Shown in pieces: positions 55,877-64,000 of a stretch of 64,000 nt of DNA; the stretch's first letter is position 1; each line of letters opens with the position of its first letter. The notes under the pieces are model-generated. The model ran no database searches. It was not told where the DNA came from and was given only the letters and a program-made list of their open reading frames with translations. The stretch is from contig JABYQR010000248.1 in assembly GCA_022592445.1 (NCBI GenBank), forward strand, positions 1 to 64,000, in the 5' to 3' direction. The translations under genes and the position numbers were made by a program. This DNA is from Cytidiella melzeri. Lineage: Eukaryota; Basidiomycota; Agaricomycetes; Polyporales; Irpicaceae.

Positions 55877-56579
55877 ATGTCTCTTCCCCGCTCAAACTAC
55901 GACCCCAGGAGGGTATGCCTCAACCCATTCCCAAACTTTACACTTGGGAAGCACAAGCGGACGATGGGGATTTACTTGGCGGGTGGTCTCGTACGTCTAC
56001 GACAATATTCAGTGTCTTACACTTGGCTAAACTCGTATATTGCTTATCTTTGCAATACCGTAGTTTGCGTTGGCGAACTGGACTTTCCTTGATGCAGCCA
56101 TCCTTTCCGCACACGCGCATCCCCCTTACGACGAGCCTCAGCTGCCCCCTCCCGTTCATGTTAGCTTCGTCGACTTTGTCCCTGGGATATGCTCTCTCCT
56201 TGGCATGCTTGTTGTGAACCTCATTGATAAGGATCGAGTCAGAGGCGACGAAGGCTTTGGTGATTCGCGAGCGGTCTGGAGGGCGAGGTTGTTCTTGTTC
56301 ATTGGATTTGCCTTGATGGCTGGTGGTATGGCGGGTAGCGTTGTGAGTATATCTCTCTCTTTTGATGTGTTTTGGGTCAGTATAACGAAGATGTTCTGAC
56401 CAACACTTGTGTGGCAGACTGTTCTCATCCTCAAGTACATCCTGCACGCATATGGAGAACAGTACACCTACTACGGCTACGCGAATGTCTCCCAGAACGT
56501 CGCAATCATGCTCTCTGCTATCGTGCTGTGGATATCCCAGAGCGTTGGCAGCGAGTACGAGTACAATTTGTCGATTTGA
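55877..56579 (+). CDS. VPS68: Vps68/TMEM50-like (UPF0220) membrane protein
   Basis: Exons 55877-55990, 56064-56342 and 56418-56579. Introns GTACGT...GTAG and GTGAGT...GCAG keep the frame. Four hydrophobic segments are visible: after Leu-Gly-Lys-His-Lys-Arg (Ile-Tyr-Leu-Ala-Gly-Gly), around Gly-Ile-Cys-Ser-Leu-Leu-Gly-Met, around Leu-Phe-Ile-Gly-Phe-Ala-Leu-Met, and near the end (Asn-Val-Ala-Ile-Met-Leu-Ser-Ala-Ile-Val). In yeast the family member sits in endosomal/vacuolar membranes and acts with Vps55 in endosome-to-vacuole transport. The length is usual. Confidence 0.88.
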
Positions 56580-57516
56580 ACGTATGCGTTATTTTGGCTA
56601 CTAGGCTCCTTGATTGCTGCTAACGAAGGTCCAAGCCCTCAGGTGCGAGATACCAGTAACTGATTTAAACTCGCAAACTATTTTCTCTTGAAGAGTCACC
56701 ATCAGGCAGCTGTGGATTGTGCACAGTTGCGCCTGTTGTTTGTACCTTTTGCTTGCTATTTCAACTTTTGAAGAATGAAGAATTGTTTCAATGCATGCCA
56801 ATGCGTTTAGCTGTTGCAACATGTAACACTGCTGTTCTACGCCACAATGATTTGTTGGGGAATACAAATAGTCATGATTGTTTTGGTATCAAAACTACAC
56901 TGTACTTGTGACTCTCCCTTCAAAATTTGTTATATGGGTGCTTTTTCCAATTAAAAAGCAGTTTGTGATCTTACAACACATTTTGTGGATGGCCCAACCA
57001 GCTTCTATTTTTTTTGTATTTCACCTCTAGTTTTCAAGTTGCAACCTGGTTGCAACCCCATTGAAACCCATTGCAAACCTTGCAAACATTCCTAATACCA
57101 CACTAGTAGGAGAGGGTCTTAGGGTCTGGGGTTTTCATTTTGTAGTAGAGAGGCCTCTGCCAAATTTTGAAAAATCATGTGTTCTTATGTAATCATATCG
57201 TGTGCTTGGGCATTCTGAACTTCATTGTCCCTTGTATTTACAACTCCTGAAGATGCCAGTACTTTGAGCTGTTGTGACATGTAACACTGTTGTTCTATGC
57301 CACAAAATTTGATGGGGAATACAAGAATCAACACTCTTTTACTTACTACAATGAATGCAATTGATGAGAAAGTACTGAGTTTGTTACTAGCACTTCACAG
57401 CTTGTTAGGCCAGTGCATTCTCAAGCTTCACACTTCACCACTACCATCAACTCAGCAACACCCCATTTCACCTCTGCACATACAAACTCACTACCAAGTG
57501 CGCTCCTGACATTCTC
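56580..57516. other. Non-coding flank with a worn LTR start
   Basis: From about 56984 the sequence TGTGGATGGCCCAACCAGCT, with later GTTGCAACC and CACCTCTAG, resembles the beginning of the E1-family LTR. It fades after about 150 bp. The rest is AT-rich without a gene. Confidence 0.5.
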
Positions 57517-57565
57517 GTCTCTTGCTTTGTTAGGGGCACGTAGTCTCTTGCTTTGTTAGGGGCAC
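57517..57565. repeat. 23-bp direct repeat at the edge of E2
   Basis: GTCTCTTGCTTTGTTAGGGG plus CAC occurs twice, 26 bp apart. The second copy ends exactly where the E2 LTR begins. Confidence 0.7.
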
Positions 57566-58392
57566 TGTAACAGTTAAGGTGACACTCACCAGATAAGTTG
57601 TTAACTTGAGGGGGATGTGGTGAGATAGAGAGTAAGAGTGGTGGTGAGCGAAGTACTGGTGGGTACTGAGTAGTCCTGATTCAACAGAGTGGATAAGATT
57701 GAGGGGATATGCCCTCAGGAGTGCCTGTATATATACATGAAGGGGAGGACCCCAGGTACTATCCTAAGACCCCTATTACCTACATGAGTAAGCGAAGTAA
57801 TCTACCTTACTAAGCATGCCCTATGCCCTAGTGGTGCCACTTCAATAATCAACCAATAGCAATTGTCCCCATGACCTGACCCCATGACCCAGCTCCAAGG
57901 TGTCACGACCATGCACACCTTTTTATTTCTTTTTTTCCTTTTATTTTCCTTATCTTATCTTATCGATGGTACATGGCTACTGCATGTGATCAAAGTACAT
58001 GTGACAGACTGGTCACATGATCATGGAAGGTGCTGGAACATTGTAGAACATCGCACCATAGCACACCATATGTTCCCACGGCAGTGTTAGGAGTACAGAC
58101 CCGGTACCAGGGGTCCTTGTCTGAGATGTATATAAACCCATCCTGTAGCTCCCTAAAGACCTCAGATTCTACCTCCTGGTCTTTAGGTGACGTTCACCTT
58201 GTACTAGTTTCATCACTGTGCTAATATAACCTGGTCTTTAGCTCATTGTCGGCTGATCCCTCGTCGTCGTGTCTCCACTCCTCCTCATCACCTATACTCC
58301 TGTCGTCATCGTCCACGCGAGTTCGCTCGTCGTTCCTCCCCCCCTTGTCGTCACTCCCTCGCTCTTCATAGAGTTGGGTTGTGTTCCTGACA
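57566..58392 (+). repeat. E2 5' LTR
   Basis: About 827 bp. TATATAAA at 58129. It does not align with the E1 LTR except for short motifs after the predicted start (CTGGTCTTTA). Confidence 0.75.
58129..58174 (+). promoter_or_regulatory. E2 TATA box and predicted start of R
   Basis: TATATAAA at 58129-58136, then AGATTCTACCT from 58164, 35 nt downstream; E1 has 34 nt. Confidence 0.6.
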
Positions 58393-58394
58393 TT

Positions 58395-58405
58395 AGGTAG
58401 AATCT
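58395..58405 (+). promoter_or_regulatory. E2 primer-binding site, complementary to its own RNA start
   Basis: AGGTAGAATCT, 2 nt after the LTR, is the exact complement of AGATTCTACCT at 58164-58174. The E1 site is different in sequence but placed the same way. Confidence 0.75.
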
Positions 58406-58462
58406 CTGTACGCTCGCCTGGACGTCGCGCAATCGCACACATCCTTTTCCCCAAAGTTTTAA

Positions 58463-59218
58463 AAAAGTTTAGTCCCCCCGGTTTACCAGTACGTTGTATT
58501 GGCCCGGACCTTTGATCTTACATCTTACTTCGTGGTTGTAGTGCCTAAGGACATACGCATTCGTCGCCGTGTACCCGAGTCCTTCTTTGAAGCTCGCCGA
58601 GAACTACGTGAGCAAGGTCGTCCTCGCCTCTACACAGAAAAAGACCTTGAAGCTATCGTCTCCTACGTCTCACGTCGTCCCCACTATCACCCTCTCGGCA
58701 CCCGACTCCCAGCCTTTGACCACGAAAAGTTTGCTCGTGACAACGAGTCTATTAAGGAACGTGCACGCACGGAGCGCGCACAAACACTCTCCGACCGCAT
58801 TGAGAAACCATCTCTCAAGGATCGTATCGCTCGGGCACCTGCACCCCCTCGACCGGACGCGCAAAAACCTGTGACGCTTGACTTCCACAAATTCTCAATC
58901 AAGGATCAAGTCGGTATCCTCAAGCCGAAGATTGAAGCCACTACTAAGCGCCTCAAGATCCTCATCGAACTTACTCGCGACCGCAACGACTCACAGGTCA
59001 AGTCAGTTTTGCTACTCAACGACAAGCTTCTGTACCTCACAGAGCATACGGAGGAAGTACTCTCCACCCGCACGCCGGCCCAGCTCAAAGCATTGAACTG
59101 GGGTCTACAGTCAGTAGGACAGATCAACTTCACACAATTACGCAAGAGGTTGACAGAAGTCACGAGTCGAGTTGCATTCGTAGCAGACGGAGGATATTTT
59201 GAGAAACTCCCTTTGTAG
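58463..59218 (+). CDS. E2 ORF0: methionine-free open frame upstream of gag
   Basis: 251 sense codons, then TAG TAG, with no ATG in any forward frame. Shared with E1 ORF0: Val-Pro-Lys-Asp, an aspartate-led Tyr-Val-Ser-Arg/Lys block, a Pro/Ala hinge, Lys-Pro-Val-X-X-Asp-Phe, Gly-Ile-X-X-Pro-Lys, Leu-X-Trp-Gly, Gln-Leu-Arg-Lys and terminal Tyr-Phe-Glu. The frame opens right after a TTTTAAAAAAGTTTA tract, similar to that in E1. In the same frame as gag. Confidence 0.6.
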   Translation, partial: KSLVPPVYQYVVLARTFDLTSYFVVVVPKDIRIRRRVPESFFEARRELREQGRPRLYTEKDLEAIVSYVSRRPHYHPLGTRLPAFDHEKFARDNESIKERARTERAQTLSDRIEKPSLKDRIARAPAPPRPDAQKPVTLDFHKFSIKDQVGILKPKIEATTKRLKILIELTRDRNDSQVKSVLLLNDKLLYLTEHTEEVLSTRTPAQLKALNWGLQSVGQINFTQLRKRLTEVTSRVAFVADGGYFEKLPL

Positions 59219-59221
59219 TAG

Positions 59222-60633
59222 ATAGCAATCATTGAGTGCGATAATCATTTCCACGTCTTTGATCCCGACGATCTTCAGGACTGTTACGATAACGAAGAGG
59301 ACCACGCATATATTGAAATCTGCGAACAACAGCCGTGTCCAAATCGAAATCAAAAGTTTGTAGTATCCCGTCATTTCAGAGGAGGACAACGATACCGTGG
59401 ATACGTAGCTTGCGATAACAGTCAAATACCGTTGATTGTCGGAGTTCCTGAAGAAGTCGAGGTCAATACCAGTTTAGTTGTACCGGAAAACCCACCGGCT
59501 CCACCAGACGATATCCTCATTATTCCTGATCCCATCACTACCCCTGAAACCGTTTCCCCCACTCCCACCGCAATGACAACACCCGCGGTTGATCCTGCCC
59601 TGGTTGCAGCCATTGTAGCTGCAGTCGCGCAAGCAATGCCCAGACCGCAGGTTACGGTCAACAACAATGATTCCAAGCCCGATAGATACAAGGGCGAACA
59701 TGGTCGTGACCTGGAGCGTTTTCTGTCCCAGTGTGAGGCTTACTGGGTGACTGCCAGTATCACGGACGAGAAAACCAAGGTCCTGACGGCCATCTATCGT
59801 CTGTCGGAGAAAGCTGCCCAATGGGCAATACCAGTTACAGATCACATGGCTGACCACAACGGTGATTTGCCGGCCAATCTTGACACGTGGGCTAAGTTCA
59901 AAACCGAACTCAAAAAGTACTTCGGCGATGCAACGCCCGAGGATACTGCCATTCGTGAACTGGAGAAGCTCTGTGGAGCTGAAAAGAAGGAAAAGAACGC
60001 GCGGGATGTCGGTACATACGTCACTGACTTCCAGTCATATGTGGGTCGCATCAACGGGTTGAGCGACAAAGACAAGGAGATCCGGTTCATAAAGGGTCTC
60101 CCTGAATACATCTACGGGCGGCTGGCAACGGCCGAAGCACCTCCAGCCAATTACCAAAGCTGGATTGATAGGTCCCTGAAAATGGCAGCCGCATATGCCC
60201 GCATCAGGGAGACGACGGAAAAGAAAACTCCGTCTGTTCCCCCGTCAACTACGTCGAGACCCACCCAGTCTCAGCCCAGGTTTACTCCGGTTCCCCGTCC
60301 TTCCAACGGTCCGGTTCCCATGGAGGTCGATGCCTCCAAAATGCAACAAGGTCGGCGGTGTTACAACTGTCAAGAGATTACCACCGACCCCAGTCACATC
60401 GCACGCACGTGTACCAAACCGGCAGTCCCACGCTCACCACCTCGTGGACCACGTGTAGCCGCTACCAATGGGGAGACATCCTCTCCTCGGGCCGAAGAAA
60501 AGAAGCCTGAGAAGGAAGAAGCGTCAAACTCGTCGGGAGTATCGAAGTGACACTCAAGGCCGTACTAGGAGAACTGGAGAAGTTGAGGGCGGAGAACGCC
60601 GACCTCAAAAAGAGATTGGAGGAGGGTTTTTGA
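59222..60633 (+). pseudogene. E2 linker plus gag with zinc knuckle, one frameshift
   Basis: First ATG of the RNA at 59573 (Met-Thr-Thr-Pro-Ala). The preceding 117 codons are open and carry the same Cys...Phe-Asp...Cys-Pro-Asn-Arg pattern as E1. Retrotransposon gag core about 59680-60190. Zinc-knuckle-like Cys-Tyr-Asn-Cys...His...Cys near 60360-60412. A one-base loss near 60545 precedes a coiled-coil tail, which ends at TGA 60631-60633. Confidence 0.8.
60624..60633 (+). promoter_or_regulatory. E2 possible -1 frameshift site (GGGTTTT) at the gag stop
   Basis: In the gag frame the codons are GAG GGT TTT TGA, so G GGT TTT fits the X XXY YYZ rule. Pol continues in the -1 frame. I did not find a clear downstream stem or pseudoknot by eye. 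Confidence 0.5.
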
Positions 60634-63600
60634 TTCGGGCCGTGATTCGAGCTGCGCAAGCACGTGCCCCACGTTTACCATGTACTAATAGATTTTCCAT
60701 ACTCGCGTCTGATGTATTAGAGACTGGTTCTGAATCGAACATTTTCACGTACCCATCACAGTTTCAGGAGTGCGGAGATCTAAAGAAGTCGCAGCAATGA
60801 TTGATAGTGGAGCCTCGACACTATTCATTCATAAACGGTTTGTTCGAGAGCATCGTATCAGAACCCGGAAATTGAAACAACCCATTCCGGTGTACAACAT
60901 AGACGGAACCCCAAATCGAGACGGGGCTATTGACAAAGTTGCCATTCTCAATATGAGGATAGGGGACCACGAGGAGAGGACTATCTTCACGGTCACTGAT
61001 ATTGGACCCGAAGACGTAATTATAGGAATCGATTGGTTGCGGTATCATAACCCCACCATTGATTGGTACGAAGGCATCATCAGGATGGAAGGATGTCCTG
61101 ATGCATGTAAACCCAGGCAACGGGTTGATGAGGCAAGGAGGTTGCAGCTAAGAGAACAGCTGAGCCTAAACGGAGAAGAGAACTCTGGGACTACGGAAAG
61201 TTGTGGAACAACTCCCGTACTTGCCGGTGGATACGGAGGATGCCGAAGAAGACACTGAGGAAACCACGGAAGGTTCAGGAAGTTTGGAGGAGGCCGAATC
61301 GCCGAAGTTACAGGCACAGGCCACTACTCAGCTCGGTGGAAAAGGAACTCCCCGACGCATTGTACGCACACGTCCGACACCTATGGTACAAGAAGGCGAA
61401 CGCCTGTTCACTCTAGCGGGATATACATACTCTAGTGAACTAGCTGAGGTTGAGAACCGGGTTAAACCAGTCAAAACCTTTGAGGAGATGGTACCTGAAC
61501 AATATCGTCAACATGCTCACATTTTCTCTGAAACGGAATCTCAACGACTTCCAGAACACAATCGTACGACCATGCAATTGAGTTAGTTCCGGAGGCAAAA
61601 GGATTCCATGCAAAGGTTTACCCGCTGTCACACCCTGAGCAAGAAGAGCTTGATAAGTTTATCCGAGAGAACCTAGAGAAAGGGTACATTCGACCGTCGA
61701 AATCCCCAATGGCGTCACCCTTCTTCTTTGTCAAGAAAAAGGACGGAAATTACGCCCAGTCAGGATTACCAGAAGCTAAACGAAGTCACTATCAAAAACA
61801 GGTATCCATTGCCGTTGATCTCCGAACTCATGGATAGACTGCGAGGCGCTAGGTTCTTCACCAAGCTAGATGTCAGATGGGGATATAACAATGTCCGCAT
61901 CAAAGAAGGTGATGAACACAAGGCAGCGTTTGTAACCAACCGTGGACTTTTCGAACCAACCGTCATGTTCTTCGGACTGACAAACTCTCCGGCTACGTTC
62001 CAGAATATGATGAATGATATTTTTGCCGACCTCATTGCCGAAGGCAAAGTCACGGTCTACTTAGACGATATCCTTATCTATTCCAAGGAGATATCCGAAC
62101 ACCGCGAGGTGGTACATGAAGTTCTGAGACGACTCAGGCAACATGACCTATTCTTGAAACCTGAGAAATGCGAGTTTGAGAGATCAGAAACGGAGTACCT
62201 TGGCGTCATCATTGGCCACAATCAGTTACGTATGGATCCTGTCAAAGTAAAGGCAGTGGCTGAATGGCCTGTACCGCATAACATTTCCGACATCCGCCGA
62301 TTCCGTGGGTTTGCAAACTTCTACCGAAGGTTCATCAGGGACTTGGGAAGATATGTAAACCCCTAGACCGTCTCACGGGTAAGGTCCCTTGGAAATGGGG
62401 TCCTGAAGAACAGTCAGCGTTCGATGAACTTGCCGACGATTCGTGGAACCCCAGTATTGGCAATGTGGAGTTTTGATAGACCCACACGTTTGGAAACGGA
62501 TGCATCCGGATATGCAATGGGAGGGGTATTGGAGCAACAAGCCGAAGACGGCACGTGGCATCCAGTAGCCTATCGATCTGAAGGCATGACTGAGACTGAA
62601 CGGAACTATGAGATCTACGACCAGAACTTATGGCAATTGTACAAGCCCTTGAAGACTGGCGTCATTATTTGGAAGGGCTACCAGAGAAATTCCCTATCTT
62701 CTCTGACCACAAGAATCTGAGTACTGGAAGATAGCTCGCAACTTGACACGTCGTCAAGCGCATTGGTCATTGTTCCTTTCACGCTTCAACTTTGAGATCG
62801 TTCCGAAGCCCGGAAAGTCAATGGGAAAGTCAGATTCTAAGTCCCGGCTGGGCCAACATGAGGTCAAGGACGAAGAAGACAATCTGTCACAAGTAGTCTT
62901 AGCGCCTGAGGTTTTCCGAGCTGCCGCTTCTCAACGTGGGCAAGCTAGTGTACAGCCAGACAGAGACCTGTTGAAACGTATCCGTGAATGTTCTCTTCGA
63001 GAAACCAAGGTGGCAGAAGCACTTGCCAAAGTCAAGAAACTCGGACCTCGCCTTCTTAGCCGGGGTCTCGAAGAGTGGAACGTTGAGAATGGACTGTTAT
63101 TGTTCCGGGGAAAAGTTTATGTTCCTAAAGATGACGAAATCCGAAAGGAACTAGTTGGAGACATCACGACTTACCCGCCGCTGGACATCCGGGCAGGTAC
63201 AAAACGTTGGAACTACTCTCTCGGAACTACTGGTGGCCCAGCATGACATGCTTTGTCAATGACTATGTAGACACGTGTGATACCTGTCAAAGAACCAAGA
63301 CATACCCCGCCCCACCACGTGGTCCACTCAATCCACTAGATCCGCCCAATGCTCCATGGGAAAGCGTTACCACAGACTTCATTGTCAAGTTACCGCCATG
63401 TAAAGGATACGATTCTATCACAGTGGTAGTTGATTGGACAACAGCGCAGGTACATTGCTATCCATCACGAGAAAGCATGAAAACTCCCGAACACGTACAG
63501 GACTATATTGCAAACATGTTTCGACTCCATGGTGTACCTCGCCAGATGATCTCAGACCGTGGATCGGTATTCGCGTCCAAGTTTCTCCGTGCTATCTACG

Positions 63601-64000
63601 ATGCACTCGGAGTAAAGTCGTCTATGTCCACTGCGTACCATCCTCAGACAGATGGTAAAACCGAACGTATGAATCAAGAAATAGAACAGTATCTCCGAGT
63701 GTTCTGTTCCTTTAGACAGGATGACTGGGTGGACTGGTTGCCAATTGCGGAGTTTGCGCTTAATAGCCGCCTACACTCGTCCACCGGGAAGGCTCCTTTC
63801 GAACTGATCTATGGGTATCTACCGGAATTCCAGGTGCCTTTGAATCCAGTATCAAACGTTCCCGCAGCAGACAAACGCCTTCGAGCACTCCGAGAAGCCC
63901 AAGAAGACGCTAAAGCTGCACTACAGCTCACGGCGGAACGCATGAAACGATTCTACGATCACGGAGTTACAAAGGCCCCGCAGTTTAAAGTTGGTGATAA
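60634..64000 (+). pseudogene. E2 pol: protease, RT, RNase H, integrase; frameshifted, cut by window end
   Basis: Protease Met-Ile-Asp-Ser-Gly-Ala-Ser (about 60788) with Gly-Ile-Asp-Trp-Leu. RT about 61600-62360 with Tyr-Leu-Asp-Asp (about 62060). RNase H about 62480-62800 (Leu-Glu-Thr-Asp-Ala-Ser-Gly). Integrase: Cys-Asp-Thr-Cys-Gln zinc part (about 63276), then D,D,E in Thr-Asp-Phe-Ile (about 63377), Ser-Asp-Arg-Gly-Ser-Val-Phe (about 63553) and Lys-Thr-Glu-Arg-Met-Asn (about 63658). Frame breaks near 60780, 61200, 61575, 61740, 62360, 62440, 62650, 62720 and 63200. A chromodomain, if present, is beyond 64000. Confidence 0.88.

Larger units (their letters stand above)
57566..64000 (+). mobile_element. 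E2: second Ty3/gypsy chromovirus-type element, 3' part outside window
   Basis: LTR start TGTAACAG, end CTGACA. It has the same plan as E1 (self-primer site, ORF0, UAG, linker, gag, pol) with strongly diverged sequence. The right LTR and target duplication are beyond the window, so the left boundary rests on the TG...CA ends only. Confidence 0.85.

Overview
The window looks like a transposon-rich accessory region of an Agaricomycete (Basidiomycota). Introns are short (about 50-75 bp, GT-AG). There are chromodomain Ty3/gypsy elements, a Plavaka-type transposase, a CACTA/EnSpm-type transposase relic, a tRNA-headed SINE, and a few ordinary fungal genes. I name no species.

Layout. 1-16 kb: decayed transposon-associated genes. 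These are copy A of an unrecognised family 'X' (minus), a CACTA-type transposase relic (plus), and unrecognised genes Y (minus), Z (minus) and W (plus). An LTR sits in the transposase, a SINE in Y, and a solo LTR with a 5-bp target duplication in Z. 16-20.9 kb: LTRs, a GTAAC-rich dispersed repeat and a minisatellite. 20.98-34.5 kb: a second X gene cut by a chromovirus (E1, 21452-29952, TSD GTCTC) and by a 1.83-kb TG...CA insertion (TSD TCGG). E1's 5' LTR itself holds a 676-bp CACTA-like MITE. 35.2-43.1 kb: the best-preserved DNA transposon, with an intact 514-aa plus-strand gene convergent with a 14-exon-class Plavaka transposase, flanked by oriented hairpin arrays. 43.4-45.3 kb: second copy of the GTAAC-rich repeat. 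45.6-56.6 kb: a gene island with a secreted coiled-coil protein, an ERp38-type protein disulfide isomerase, a short-chain dehydrogenase, a tandem family of small secreted cysteine-rich proteins (two intact, two relics), an unknown gene and a Vps68/TMEM50-like gene. 57.57 kb to the end: a second chromovirus (E2), cut by the window edge.

Most notable observations. (1) Both E1 and E2 have an AUG-free zone of 1.3-1.4 kb from the predicted transcription start to the gag ATG. It contains a conserved open frame without any methionine (ORF0), which ends in UAG in the same frame as gag. (2) In each element the presumed primer-binding site is complementary to the first 10-11 nt of its own predicted RNA. 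The two elements differ in sequence yet keep the pairing, as expected for Tf1-like self-priming. (3) A 9-nt loop motif (GGAKNATCT) in hairpins with covarying stems is arrayed in a fixed orientation upstream of the transposon genes in three places.
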